A stretch of 64,000 bases of DNA, taken from positions 1 to 64,000 of the forward strand of contig NZ_NJDE01000006.1 in NCBI RefSeq assembly GCF_002205895.1, written 5' to 3'. The DNA comes from Saccharibacillus sp. O23. Lineage in GTDB: Bacteria > Bacillota > Bacilli > Paenibacillales > Paenibacillaceae. The number at the start of each line of letters is the position of its first letter. The stretch's first letter is position 1. The notes beneath the pieces were generated by a model that was given only the letters and a program-made list of their open reading frames with translations, did not search any database and was not told the origin of the DNA. The position numbers were made by a program, and so were the translations under genes. Of the stretch, positions 20,117-29,240 are shown in pieces.

Positions 20117-20785
20117 ATGCCGATTCCAACAGGTTTTGCAACTCCGCATCGATTATCGGCCAAACAGCGCGCCTTCCAGCAGCTTCAAGAATGGATCATC
20201 GACGGGACGCTGAGACCGGGCGAGAAACTCAACGACGCCGAGCTGGCGAACGCGCTGGGCGTCAGTCGGACTCCCGTTCGCGAAGCGCTTCAGCTCTTGA
20301 ACGTCGAAGGATTCGTCGAGATGAATCCGGGGGTGTCGACGCAGGTGACGGAAGTCGACGGCGAAGACATCGCGAAGATTCTGCCGCCGCTCGCCGCGCT
20401 TCAATCCCTCGCCGCCGAATTGTCCGCGGCGCGGATCGCGCCGGAAGGCATCGAGGAACTGCGCCGGCTGAACGCCGAATTCGCGGAAGCGCTCGGCAAA
20501 GGCGATACGGCTTACGCGCTCAAGCTGGACGAAGAGTTCCACGGGGCGATCGTCGAATCGGCGGACAACTCGTACCTCGCGAATACCATCTCGACCTATC
20601 AAGCTCATGTCCGTCGGTTGTTTTTTCATAACTCCATCATTCTTACCCGCGATTCGGTCGAAGACCACGAAGCGCTGATCGGAATGTTGGAAGAACGCAG
20701 CGGGGAAGAAGCGGCGCGGCTGGCGCGGATCAACTGGCTGCGCGCGATCGATATCTATGCCGCGAAACGAAAAAGCATCGAGTGA
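20117..20785 (+). CDS. GntR family regulator (FadR/FCD type)
   Basis: A 222-aa regulator with an N-terminal winged helix (about 12-75: GTLRPGEKLNDAELANALGV, then SRTPVREALQLL, the typical GntR recognition segment) and a C-terminal all-helical FCD domain (about 85-210) with metal-site-like residues in LDEEFHGAIVESADN and EDHEAL. Such domains bind carboxylic acids or related ligands. AAGGAGG lies close before the ATG. brnQ follows on the same strand after 216 nt, but a palindromic repeat lies between them, so co-transcription is uncertain. Confidence 0.9.
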   Translation: MPIPTGFATPHRLSAKQRAFQQLQEWIIDGTLRPGEKLNDAELANALGVSRTPVREALQLLNVEGFVEMNPGVSTQVTEVDGEDIAKILPPLAALQSLAAELSAARIAPEGIEELRRLNAEFAEALGKGDTAYALKLDEEFHGAIVESADNSYLANTISTYQAHVRRLFFHNSIILTRDSVEDHEALIGMLEERSGEEAARLARINWLRAIDIYAAKRKSIE

Positions 20786-20881
20786 GCCGACCGAATCGAA
20801 TCTACGGTTCGCGCTCGCCGGAAACACGCGCGGTTTAAGCCGATTTTCGGCGAACGCAACCTCGCCTTATTGCCGGTCGGC
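20786..20881. repeat. Dispersed palindrome, copy A
   Basis: A 96-nt imperfect palindrome that begins at the base after the gntR stop codon. Outer stem GCCGACCG/CGGTCGGC, then an internal loop of about 12 nt per side. The inner stem is GGTT, GCG and TCGCC paired with GGCGA, CGC and AACC, with one bulge and one mismatch. The terminal loop GAAACACGCGCGGTTTAAGC is shared with copies B, C and D. The arms differ from those of B and D but keep the same architecture. Confidence 0.75.
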
Positions 20882-21001
20882 GTCCAGCTTTTTCGTTGGA
20901 GCTTGATCCTTTAGCGCGTCACACTAACACATCAGACACCTCGGCGCTGCGCGCGATTCTGCCGCCTGCGCCCCGGATCTTCAATTGGAGGATTTGCCAA
21001 C

Positions 21002-22408
21002 ATGTCCAAAAAAGCGCCTTTGTCGTTCATTATCGTTCTCGGTGCCATGCTGTTCGCCTTGTTCTTCGGAGCGGGCAATCTGATCTTTCCGCCGATGCTC
21101 GGCCAGATGGCGGGCTCCAACGTCTGGTCCGCCAACGCCGGCTTCCTCGTCACGGGCGTCGGCCTGCCGCTGATCGCCGTCGCTTCGTTCGTGTTCTCGG
21201 GCGAACGCGATCTGCGCGGATTGGCGAACCGGGTCAACCCGACTTTCGGCCTGATCTTCACGGTCGTGCTGTACTTGGCGATCGGCCCGTTCTTCGCCAT
21301 GCCGCGTACGGGCAGCGTCTCGTTCGAGATCGGCGTGAAGCCGCTGCTGCCGCAGGCCGACTCGCATCATCTGGCGCTGGCGATCTTTACCGTATTGTTC
21401 TTCAGCATCGCCTGCCTGCTGTCGCTGAATCCGACGAAGATCATCGATATCGTCGGCCGGGTGCTGACTCCGCTCAAACTGACGTTTATCGGCGTGCTCG
21501 TCGCGGCCGCATTGATCTATCCGATCGCCAAATTCGAAGCCCCGGACCCTTCGTACGCGGCGCACGCCTTTTTCAAAGGCTTCCAAGAAGGGTATCTGAC
21601 GCTCGACGCGCTCGCGGCGGTCATCTTCGGCATCATCATCGTGGGCGCGCTCAAAGACCGCGGCGTTACCGGACGTTCCGCGCTGATGAGCGCCTGCGCC
21701 AAAGCGATCGCGATCGCGGCCGTGCTGCTGGCGTTCATCTACACGTCGCTGGCCTATATGGGCGCTTCGAGCGTCGGCAAGCTGGGCGTGCTCGGCAACG
21801 GAGCCGACGTGCTCGCGGCCGTGTCTTCGCACTATTTCGGCGCTTACGGTTCGGTGCTGCTCGGTCTGATGATCACGGTAGCCTGCATGACGACCTGCGT
21901 CGGCTTGATCACGTCGTGCGCGGCCTTTTTCCACGGGTTGTTCCCGCGCTTGTCGTATAAAAAGTTGGCCGTGATCCTGGCCGCGTTCAGCGCGCTCGTG
22001 GCGAATATCGGCTTGACCGGTCTGATCAAAGTCTCCGTGCCGGTCTTGATGATGCTCTATCCGCTGGTGATCGCGCTGGTGCTGCTGACGTTCCTGCATC
22101 CGCTGTTCAAAGGCAGAAGCGAAGTCTATCAAGGCGCGATGCTGCTGATCTTCCTCGTGAGCCTGTTCGACGGACTCAAAGCCGCGGGAGTCGAGATCGC
22201 CGCTGTGGAGAAAATCTTCGGCGAGATTCTTCCGTTCTACGGAGTCGGGTTGGGCTGGCTGCTTCCGGCGATCGTCGGCGGCTTCGGCGGAGCGATCGTC
22301 GCGAAGTTCGGCGGCCGCAAAAGCGTGCCTGCTTCCGAACCGAAGACGTCGCCTCGACCGGTTCAAACTTCGTCGAAGACGGACAACGGTACATCGGCGG
22401 GAGACTGA
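21002..22408 (+). CDS. brnQ: Branched-chain amino acid transporter BrnQ
   Basis: A 468-aa polytopic membrane protein of the LIVCS family (sodium- or proton-coupled uptake of Leu, Ile, Val). The N-terminal signature ALFFGAGNLIFPPMLGQMAG, followed later by GPFFAMPRTGSVSFE, is characteristic. About twelve hydrophobic segments are visible. The C-terminal 35 residues are polar (KSVPASEPKTSPRP and on). TTGGAGG lies 10 nt before the ATG. The leader (20882-21001) shows no T-box consensus. A terminator follows. Confidence 0.95.
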   Translation: MSKKAPLSFIIVLGAMLFALFFGAGNLIFPPMLGQMAGSNVWSANAGFLVTGVGLPLIAVASFVFSGERDLRGLANRVNPTFGLIFTVVLYLAIGPFFAMPRTGSVSFEIGVKPLLPQADSHHLALAIFTVLFFSIACLLSLNPTKIIDIVGRVLTPLKLTFIGVLVAAALIYPIAKFEAPDPSYAAHAFFKGFQEGYLTLDALAAVIFGIIIVGALKDRGVTGRSALMSACAKAIAIAAVLLAFIYTSLAYMGASSVGKLGVLGNGADVLAAVSSHYFGAYGSVLLGLMITVACMTTCVGLITSCAAFFHGLFPRLSYKKLAVILAAFSALVANIGLTGLIKVSVPVLMMLYPLVIALVLLTFLHPLFKGRSEVYQGAMLLIFLVSLFDGLKAAGVEIAAVEKIFGEILPFYGVGLGWLLPAIVGGFGGAIVAKFGGRKSVPASEPKTSPRPVQTSSKTDNGTSAGD

Positions 22409-22493
22409 ATCAGTTCCGACGCGGCGAGATCCGTAGTCCGAATATTCGCCGATCGGATAAGAGACGGATACTAATAGAAGAAACATGCGCGAA

Positions 22494-22527
22494 AACGGAA
22501 TGCCGATCGGGGCGTTCCGTTTTTTTG
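22494..22527 (+). terminator. Rho-independent terminator of brnQ
   Basis: AACGGAATGCC/GGCGTTCCGTT 11-bp stem (one G-T pair) followed by seven T. Confidence 0.9.
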
Positions 22528-22569
22528 TTTGCTTTTTGGACAGTTAAGTTAATTGCTCTTTGGGCAAAA

Positions 22570-22598
22570 TTGCACAATGGGAAACGAAATGCTATATT
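22570..22598 (+). promoter_or_regulatory. Promoter of the tetR-MMPL operon
   Basis: -35 TTGCAC (22570-22575), 17-bp spacer, -10 TATATT (22593-22598). Partly symmetric ATTGC/GCAAA(A)TTGC elements overlap the -35 (22554-22580) and could be the TetR operator. Confidence 0.6.
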
Positions 22599-22645
22599 GA
22601 TCACAGTCATGAATCGAAGTAGGCGGGAGCGGAGGTGAAGAAGAG

Positions 22646-23281
22646 ATGGAGATCAAGAAACAAAGTCTGCGCGATATGAAAAAAGAAGCGACCTGGCATA
22701 TCCTTGCGGAAACGACGTTCGCCCTGGCGCTGGAAAAAGGGCTGGACGGATTCACGATCGAGGACGTGGCGCAGCGGGCCGGGTATTCGAGGCGGACGTT
22801 CGCCAATCATTTCTCCTGCAAAGAGGAAGCGATCGCGATGGCGGTGCTCGCTCTGAACGGCGGTCCGCAGGAAACGCTTCGCGAAGATCTGCTGAGGGAA
22901 GTAGAGTCGGCCGCGGATATGACGCCGGTCGAAGCGCTGATGCGCTGGCTGCGCATGCGATTCACGGCCAATCTGCTGCGCAAGCTGCGAAGTCTGCTCG
23001 AATTGTCCAAGACGTACCCCACGCTCGAGCCTTACGTGCTGAATATGCTGCATCGTTTGCAGACGGCCGCCAAAGAAGAATTGGACCGTTTCTGCGGCGA
23101 TCGTTACCCTCAAGGCTACACGCGCATTTTGGCCGGGGCGGTCTTCGGAGCCGTCATGTCGATCCTCGAAGGAGACGTGGACATCGCGATTCCCGACGAT
23201 CCTGCGCGCGAAGCGGAGGAGACGGCGGATTTCGAACAGTTTTTGCGGATGACGTACGGATATTTACAAAACGGATTTTAA
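22646..23281 (+). CDS. TetR family regulator of the MMPL exporter
   Basis: A 211-aa protein with an N-terminal TetR helix-turn-helix (about 15-62: GLDGFTIEDVAQRAGYSRRT, then FANHFSCKEEAI) and a C-terminal helical ligand/dimer domain. It ends 13 nt before the MMPL gene, so the two form an operon and the protein probably represses it. The ATG is preceded by GGAGGTGAAGAAG. The inducer is unknown. Confidence 0.9.
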   Translation: MEIKKQSLRDMKKEATWHILAETTFALALEKGLDGFTIEDVAQRAGYSRRTFANHFSCKEEAIAMAVLALNGGPQETLREDLLREVESAADMTPVEALMRWLRMRFTANLLRKLRSLLELSKTYPTLEPYVLNMLHRLQTAAKEELDRFCGDRYPQGYTRILAGAVFGAVMSILEGDVDIAIPDDPAREAEETADFEQFLRMTYGYLQNGF

Positions 23282-23294
23282 GGAGCGAGCATAA

Positions 23295-25763
23295 GTGTCC
23301 AAGTTTCTCTACAAACTAGGCAAGTCGGCATACAGCAAACCGTGGTTGTTTATCGGGGGATGGGTCGTGATTCTGGCGCTCGTGATCGCGCTGCTCGCCA
23401 CGAACGGCGTCAGCGTCAGCACGGACATGAAGCTCGAAGGCACGGAATCGCAGAAAGTATTGGATCAGCTCGCGGAAGTGCAGCCGGAAGCGTCGGGCGG
23501 ACAAGGCAGCGTCGTCTTCGTCGCGCCGGACGGCGAGAGCTTGAACACGCCGGAACGGTTGGCGGCGATCCAAGAAGCGGTCGACGACGTCTACGGACTC
23601 GACCAAGTGCTGAACGCGCCGGAACTTGCCGCCAAAGCCGCGCAAGCGCAGGCCGAAGCGATCGCGAAGATGCAGGCGGAAGCGGCTCAAGGCGCGGCCG
23701 GCGGCGATGGCGCGGCGGCCGGCGAATCCGACGCCCAGCAGGGCGCGGGGATGGCGCAGGAAGGCGCCAGCGGCGGCGATGCGGCCGCGGGAGCCGACGC
23801 GGCGGCTCAGGCTCAACAAGCCGCAGCCGCCCAGCAGCAGGCAGCGGCAGCAGCGGCAGCCGATCTGCCGTATACGCCGCTGGTGGTCGACGGCGCGCCG
23901 GTCATCGGCGTGACGATCTCCAAAGACGGCCAAGCGGCGCTGTTCCAGTTCCAATTCACGGTGCAGCAGTCGGCCGTCAGCGACGAGATCAAAGAATCCG
24001 TGGTGAACACGGTCGAATCGGTTGCCGACAAGACGGGCATCCAAGCGCTGCCGAGCGAATCGCTGCTCCCGCTGGATATTCCGATCGGCAGCAACGAGAT
24101 TTACGGGCTGGTCGTCGCGGCGATCGTGTTGGTCGTGACGCTCGGTTCGGTCGTGGCCGCAGGTCTTCCGCTCGTGGTAGCGCTGTTCGGCGTCGGCATC
24201 GGGGTCGGCGGCGCTTACGCGCTCTCGTCGTATCTGACGATGAGTTCGATCACGCCGGTATTGGCCCTGATGGTCGGTCTTGCGGTCGGCATCGACTACG
24301 CGCTGTTCATCATCAACCGCCAGCGCCGCCTGATCTTCGATCAAGGCTTGAGCGCGAAGGAAGCGGCCAGTCGTTCGATCGGCACCGCGGGCAGCGCGGT
24401 GTTCTTCGCCGGTCTGACCGTCATTATCGCGCTGTGCGGTCTGCTGGTCATCGGCATCACGTTCCTCAGCACGATGGCGCTGGTCGCTTCGGTCACGGTA
24501 CTGCTTAACGTCCTGATCGCGCTCACGCTGCTGCCGGCGCTGCTCGGTCTGATCGGCGAGCGTATCTGCTCCCGCAAAGCCCGCGAGAAAAACGCCGCTT
24601 CTCAGGCGTCCCGCGCGCAGAAGCAGGCGAGAGCGCGCTGGATTCACGGCGTGATCAAATTCCGCTGGCCGGTGATTCTGCTGATCGTCGTCGTGCTCGG
24701 CATCGCGGCGATTCCGGCCGCGAAGATGGATCTGGCGATCCCGTCGGCCGCGTCGGCCGATCTGGATACGGCGAAGCGCCAGAGCTACGACGCGATCGCC
24801 GACAACTTCGGCGAAGGCTTCAACGGCACGCTGCTGATCGTCGCGGAATCGGAGACGGGCCAAGACATGACGCCGGCTCTGCTCGGCGAATTGACCGCGC
24901 AGATGCAGCAGCAGGATAACGTCTCCGTCGTGTCGCCGCTCGGCATCAGCGAGAACGGCAAGCTGGCGATGTTCAGCGTCATTCCGAAGACCGGCCCGAA
25001 CGCGGAAGAGACCCGCGATCTGGTCACGACGCTGCGGGATGCCGATTACGCGCCGGAAAGCGGCGTGAAACTCGGCGTGACCGGCATGACGGCGGTCAAT
25101 ATCGACATGTCGGCCAAGCTGGGTCAGGTCTTCCCGATCTACGTCGGCATCATCGTGGTGCTGTCGCTGATCATTCTGCTGCTCGTGTTCCGCTCGATCG
25201 TCGTGCCGATCAAAGCCACGGTCGGCTTCCTGCTCAGCATCTTGGCGACGTTCGGCATCACGACGGCCGTATTCCAATGGGGCTGGGCGCATGACCTGTT
25301 CGCGTTCGATACGGCGGGGCCGATCCTCAGCTTCATGCCGATCATGGTCACGGGCATCCTGTACGGTCTGGCGATGGATTATCAGGTGTTCCTCGTCTCG
25401 TCGATGCGCGAATCCTACGTGCACGGCCACCGCGGAGACGACAGCGTGATCCACGGTTACGGTCTGGCGAGCCGCGTCGTATTGGCGGCCGCGATCATCA
25501 TGGTCGCCGTATTCGCGGGCTTCATCTTCACGCACGATATCATGATCAAACAGATCGGTTTCGCGCTGGCGATCGGCATCCTGATCGACGCGCTCGTGAT
25601 CCGCATGACGCTCGTTCCGGCCGTCATGTCGCTGTTCGGCGATCGCGCTTGGGCGCTGCCGAAATGGCTGGACCGCATCCTGCCGAACCTCGACGTGGAA
25701 GGCGATAAGCTGTTGGAAGAGCTGAAAGCGCGGGAAGCGGCGGAGACTGCAAAAGGGCGGTAA
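23295..25763 (+). CDS. MMPL/RND family transporter, YdfJ-like
   Basis: An 822-aa transporter with two homologous halves, each with one helix, a large external loop and five helices. First helix is PWLFIGGWVVILALVIALLA (16-35); family motifs include GLAVGIDYALFIINRQRR and GILYGLAMDYQVFLVSSMRE, with the Asp-Tyr pairs typical of proton-coupled MMPL pumps. The first external loop carries a low-complexity Ala/Gln/Gly insertion (about residues 112-190) not needed by the family. The start is GTG at 23295 after AGGAGCG. It is likely an exporter of lipids, antibiotics or other hydrophobic compounds; the cargo is unknown. A terminator follows. Confidence 0.92.
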   Translation: MSKFLYKLGKSAYSKPWLFIGGWVVILALVIALLATNGVSVSTDMKLEGTESQKVLDQLAEVQPEASGGQGSVVFVAPDGESLNTPERLAAIQEAVDDVYGLDQVLNAPELAAKAAQAQAEAIAKMQAEAAQGAAGGDGAAAGESDAQQGAGMAQEGASGGDAAAGADAAAQAQQAAAAQQQAAAAAAADLPYTPLVVDGAPVIGVTISKDGQAALFQFQFTVQQSAVSDEIKESVVNTVESVADKTGIQALPSESLLPLDIPIGSNEIYGLVVAAIVLVVTLGSVVAAGLPLVVALFGVGIGVGGAYALSSYLTMSSITPVLALMVGLAVGIDYALFIINRQRRLIFDQGLSAKEAASRSIGTAGSAVFFAGLTVIIALCGLLVIGITFLSTMALVASVTVLLNVLIALTLLPALLGLIGERICSRKAREKNAASQASRAQKQARARWIHGVIKFRWPVILLIVVVLGIAAIPAAKMDLAIPSAASADLDTAKRQSYDAIADNFGEGFNGTLLIVAESETGQDMTPALLGELTAQMQQQDNVSVVSPLGISENGKLAMFSVIPKTGPNAEETRDLVTTLRDADYAPESGVKLGVTGMTAVNIDMSAKLGQVFPIYVGIIVVLSLIILLLVFRSIVVPIKATVGFLLSILATFGITTAVFQWGWAHDLFAFDTAGPILSFMPIMVTGILYGLAMDYQVFLVSSMRESYVHGHRGDDSVIHGYGLASRVVLAAAIIMVAVFAGFIFTHDIMIKQIGFALAIGILIDALVIRMTLVPAVMSLFGDRAWALPKWLDRILPNLDVEGDKLLEELKAREAAETAKGR

Positions 25764-25810
25764 TTCGTTCCGATCATCAAAAGGTTTCGATTTAAGTTTC
25801 CCGAACGACG

Positions 25811-25846
25811 AAATAACCCGGCCGAATGCGCCGGGTTATTTTTTTA
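25811..25846 (+). terminator. Rho-independent terminator of the MMPL operon
   Basis: AAATAACCCGGC-CGAATGC-GCCGGGTTATTT with a run of T. It may also slow transcripts arriving from the opposite lysR gene. Confidence 0.92.
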
Positions 25847-25885
25847 TGCCTAGTTGAAGCAAGCCCAAACTCCCGACCCGATCGA

Positions 25886-26749
25886 TCAAGAAACCACAAT
25901 CCCCGCCGTCTCCATAAACCGAGAAAGCGCCGCGGTTCTGTACGTATCGCGGCGCCTTATAAACACCGTAGGCACGATCCGGTAAGGGTCTTCGAGAGGG
26001 TAAGTGTTCAATCGGCTTTCCGCGCGGGATTCGACCATCGACATCGGCAGAACCGTCACGCCCAGTCCGTGCTCCACGCATTTTAGCACGCCTTCGAGCG
26101 TACCGTACTCCATCACCTTCATCGGCGGATGCCCGTTGTCTTCCAACCAGCGCTGCCAACGTCCCAAATAGATGCAGTGTTCGAACGAAGAAAGCAGCGG
26201 TTTGTCCAAGATCGACGTCAATACGAACGGTTCCGCGGAATGACCGGTAATCAAAGCAAGCGATTCTTCCAGCACCGGGTGTTCGATGATCTCGGGATGC
26301 AGAACCGGTCCGTCCACGAATGCGCCGTCCGATTTGTATTTGAGGATATCTTCGATCTGATCCACGGTAGGCGCCATGTACATGCTTAACTCCACCTGCG
26401 GAAACCGTTCATGGTAGCGCGCGAAAATAAGCGGCAAATGCGTGGACGCCGTCGATTCCATCGCGCCGATCCGCAGCGATCCGCGCGGCGTCGAGGAAGG
26501 ATTGACCGATTCGACGGCTTCTTCGAAATCGTTCAGCAGTTTGGTGGCATGCTGCAAAAATTCGCGTCCGGCAGGCGTCAGCGATACTTTTTTATGCGAA
26601 CGGTAGAGCAGGGCGACGCCCAATTCCTTTTCCAGACGTTGAATGCGCGCGGTCACGTTGGACTGAACGTAATTCAGTTTTTCCGCCGCTTTGGTGATGT
26701 TTTGCTCGGTCGCAACCGCTTTGAAGATCTCCAACGATTTGATGTCCAA
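25886..26749 (-). CDS. LysR family transcriptional regulator
   Basis: A 287-aa regulator. The chosen TTG start (26749) gives the usual LysR beginning (L/M)DIKSLEIFKAVATEQNIT and follows AGGGGA by 10 nt; an ATG at 26776 would add nine residues but has no ribosome site. The winged helix occupies about 1-60 (KAAEKLNYVQSNVTARIQRL), and the substrate-binding domain about 85-285. It is divergent from the cupin gene with 129 nt between them, so that gene is its likely target. Effector unknown. Confidence 0.88.
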   Translation of the reverse strand: MDIKSLEIFKAVATEQNITKAAEKLNYVQSNVTARIQRLEKELGVALLYRSHKKVSLTPAGREFLQHATKLLNDFEEAVESVNPSSTPRGSLRIGAMESTASTHLPLIFARYHERFPQVELSMYMAPTVDQIEDILKYKSDGAFVDGPVLHPEIIEHPVLEESLALITGHSAEPFVLTSILDKPLLSSFEHCIYLGRWQRWLEDNGHPPMKVMEYGTLEGVLKCVEHGLGVTVLPMSMVESRAESRLNTYPLEDPYRIVPTVFIRRRDTYRTAALSRFMETAGIVVS

Positions 26750-26878
26750 ATGCTTACAATCCCCTTTGCATCTCATTGAGTGATGATAAACCTCTGATTT
26801 AATGATTTTACGCGATGCAAGAGGATGTGTAAACTTGAGGAAACCAAGTCATCGAATTCAATCAAAAGGCGGGATAAC

Positions 26879-27244
26879 ATGGATTACCAAGCGGTCAACC
26901 TGAACGAAAAATTAGCTCTGCTGAATGAACAGTGGTCTCCGAGAGTCGTCAGCGAAATGAACGATTACCAATTCAAGATCGTCAAGATCGAAGGACATTT
27001 CGTTTGGCACGTGCATCAAGATACGGACGAAGTGTTTATGGTGGTTCAAGGTGAGATGGTCATCGATTTCCGGGACGGGCAGGTCAAACTGGCCCAAGGC
27101 GATTTGTTCGTGGTACCGAAAGGCGTCGAGCACAAGCCGTTTGCCGAACGCGAATGCCACGTCATGCTGGTAGAGCCGAGAGGCGTGCTGAATACCGGCG
27201 ATACGGAGTCTGACCGCACGGCGGTCAACGACGTTTGGATCTGA
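26879..27244 (+). CDS. Cupin domain protein
   Basis: A 121-aa single-domain cupin. The two cupin motifs are present: GHFVWHVHQDTDEVFMVVQG (metal ligands His, His, Glu) and GDLFVVPKGVEHKPFAE (third His). The start at 26879 follows AAAGGCGGG by 6 nt. It may act on a small metabolite or as a sensor; nothing more can be said from sequence. Divergent lysR suggests inducible expression. Confidence 0.85.
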   Translation: MDYQAVNLNEKLALLNEQWSPRVVSEMNDYQFKIVKIEGHFVWHVHQDTDEVFMVVQGEMVIDFRDGQVKLAQGDLFVVPKGVEHKPFAERECHVMLVEPRGVLNTGDTESDRTAVNDVWI

Positions 27245-27268
27245 TGCTCGAAACGGTCGGGGTTTCTT

Positions 27269-28048
27269 TTACAACCTCGAACCGCCGCTCGCGTCCAGAA
27301 GCTGCCCGGTGATCCAGCGGCTGTCCGAAGACGCGAGGAAAGCGGCGATATCCGCGATGTCGCCGGGTTCGCCCCAGCGGCCGAGCGCGGAGATCGCGGC
27401 GACGGCGGCGCTTATGGCAGGATCGTTCACGGCCGAAGCGTTCATTTCCGTGTTCGTGTAGCCCGGCATGATCGCGTTGACCGTGATTCCGCGCGCGCCG
27501 AGCTGCTGGGCCAGCGCGACGGTGAACGTGTTGACCGCGCCTTTGGACAGGCTGTAAGCCATGACGGCAGGGGAAGCGACGCGGGTGACGAACGACGACA
27601 CGTTGATGATCCGGCCGCCATCTTGCAGCCGATCCAGCGCGGCCTGCGTGACGAAGAACAGCGACTTCACGTTGACGGACATGAATTCGTCGAACGCTTC
27701 TTCCGACGTTTCTTCGAACGACAGCGGACGGCCGATGCCGGCGTTGTTGACCAGAATATCGAACTGACGGCTGCCGGTACGCGTTTGCAGTTCTTTATCC
27801 AGCAGGGCGTACAGCTTATGGATCTCGCCCATATGACTCAAGTCGGCCCCGATCGCGAACGCTTCGCCGCCTTCGCGGCGTATCGTTTCGACCGTTTCTT
27901 CGGCTTCTTGCGCCCGACGTCCGTAATGGACGGCGACCAGAGAACCTTCCGAGGCCAGGCGCAGCGCAATCGCGCGTCCGATGCCGCGGCTGGCGCCCGT
28001 GACCAGAGCGGTCTTTCCGTTCAATTTTCGGTTGATGGAATCAGACAT
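27269..28048 (-). CDS. Short-chain dehydrogenase/reductase
   Basis: A 259-aa classical SDR. NAD(P)-binding TGASRGIG (residues 17-24), the structural NNAG motif, catalytic Ser in INVSSFV, and YSLSK (Tyr and Lys of the active site). The C-terminal WGEPGDIADIAAFLASSDSR is FabG/glucose-dehydrogenase-like. Basic residues after the second strand (HYGRRAQE) suggest NADPH. Substrate unknown. It converges with the cupin gene and is divergent from the GNAT gene. Confidence 0.9.
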   Translation of the reverse strand: MSDSINRKLNGKTALVTGASRGIGRAIALRLASEGSLVAVHYGRRAQEAEETVETIRREGGEAFAIGADLSHMGEIHKLYALLDKELQTRTGSRQFDILVNNAGIGRPLSFEETSEEAFDEFMSVNVKSLFFVTQAALDRLQDGGRIINVSSFVTRVASPAVMAYSLSKGAVNTFTVALAQQLGARGITVNAIMPGYTNTEMNASAVNDPAISAAVAAISALGRWGEPGDIADIAAFLASSDSRWITGQLLDASGGSRL

Positions 28049-28283
28049 GATCTAACACCCTTTCGCGAATCGAATGTCGGCGGCCGCCTGTCTTTTTTAT
28101 AACACGAAGAGCGCTCCTGATTGTTGCCCTTTTACTCGCGGCGTGCTTATCTTAAGCTTGGAAGACATACGAAAAACACAAGCGGAAGATAAACTTCAAG
28201 CAGGACTTCGAACCGGCGGGCTGCGGGCGATCGGCTCAAGCGGCCGCGGCGGATCGACATTTTCGAAGGAAGAAGGCGATAAC

Positions 28284-28823
28284 ATGCAATCGATCGTAAC
28301 GGATCGCGTCGTGCTCCGGAATTTTGCGGAAAAAGACGCGGCGGGGCTGCTGGAATATACGGCGTCTCCGAGAGTGAACTGTTTTCTCGAAAACAAGCTG
28401 GACACCGAGCAAGACGCGCTGGCCGAAGTTCGCAAACGCAGCGCCGACGATTCCCAGATCGCGGTCGCGCTCAAAGAAAGCGACGAGCTGATCGGGGAAC
28501 TGTTCATGATGAAAGAAGAACCGGACACGTTCAGCGTCGGTTGGCATTTCAACGCGCGCTACGAAGGGCAAGGACTGGCGAGAGAAAGCGCGGAGGCGCT
28601 GCTGGAGCACTTGTTCGCGGAGCAAGGAGCGAGAAGAGTGTACGCTTACGCGGAAGACGACAACTTCCGGTCGCAGAAATTGTGCGAGAAGCTGGGCATG
28701 CGGCAGGAAGGCTGCATGAAGGAATTCGTCTCGTTTACCAAGAACGAAGACGGGACGCCGAAATACGAGAATACGCTGCTGTATGCGCTGCTGCGCAAAG
28801 AATGGGAAGCCCGCCGGGGCTGA
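28284..28823 (+). CDS. GNAT acetyltransferase, RimJ/RimL type
   Basis: A 179-aa protein beginning MQSIVTDRVVLRNFAEKDAA, a start typical of the Acetyltransf_3 (RimJ/RimL) group. The CoA loop is RYEGQGLARESAEALL and the C-terminal helix/strand is DDNFRSQKLCEKLGMRQEG. The ATG at 28284 follows AGAAGGCG; the frame is open 70 codons further upstream but without a site. Substrate unknown. A terminator follows 76 nt later. Confidence 0.88.
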   Translation: MQSIVTDRVVLRNFAEKDAAGLLEYTASPRVNCFLENKLDTEQDALAEVRKRSADDSQIAVALKESDELIGELFMMKEEPDTFSVGWHFNARYEGQGLARESAEALLEHLFAEQGARRVYAYAEDDNFRSQKLCEKLGMRQEGCMKEFVSFTKNEDGTPKYENTLLYALLRKEWEARRG

Positions 28824-28898
28824 CCGCCGACTGCCAACAAGACAACTCGCTCCCTCGTAGGGAAGAGGATCGGGTTGTCGGCAAATATTCCATAGCAA

Positions 28899-28925
28899 AG
28901 CCTTCCTTATACGGAAGGCTTTTTT
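28899..28925 (+). terminator. Rho-independent terminator
   Basis: AGCCTTCC-TTATAC-GGAAGGCT followed by six T. Confidence 0.92.
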
Positions 28926-28992
28926 ACGTCGAAGAGAAGTTCGATCATGCAACACGACGCTTTTGGCCGAAATCGCCTTTGATTTCGGTTGT

Positions 28993-29232
28993 TAGGCTGC
29001 TCTTTTGTCAATGTAACGCTCGAACGACAGTAGACGGCGTGTCCTACATTGCCTTTTCGTCAATGTAGAGCCCGTTTTTTGCTTACCGGCGATCTTACAT
29101 TGCTTAAAAAGCAACGTAGAAGCGCTAAAACGCCCGATTAGGCTCAGTTTCGGCGTCTACGTTGCTCTTTTGTCAATGTAACTCTAGAAAGGCAGTCGAT
29201 CGCGTACTCTACGTTGCCGAATTATCAACGTA
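28993..29232. repeat. Array of five TACRTTG/CAAYGTA hairpins
   Basis: Five small inverted repeats follow one another every 47-61 bp: 28993-29015 (degenerate left arm), 29044-29068 (CTACATTG/CAATGTAG), 29096-29118, 29158-29180 and 29210-29232 (TACGTTG/CAACGTA). Several share the loop CTCTTTTGT. The DNA between units 1-2 and units 4-5 is also similar, so the array arose by duplication. No ORF fits. It fills the convergent gap between the GNAT and methionine aminopeptidase genes (28824-29426) together with the terminator and palindrome B. Confidence 0.7.
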
Positions 29233-29240
29233 ACCTCCTA

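Noticed and set aside
20882-21001. T-box leader for brnQ
   Set aside because: No GGTGGNACCGCG antiterminator sequence and no terminator with T-run in the leader.
28993-29232. CRISPR array
   Set aside because: Units are hairpins with related, not unique, spacers; repeats are degenerate and no cas genes are present.
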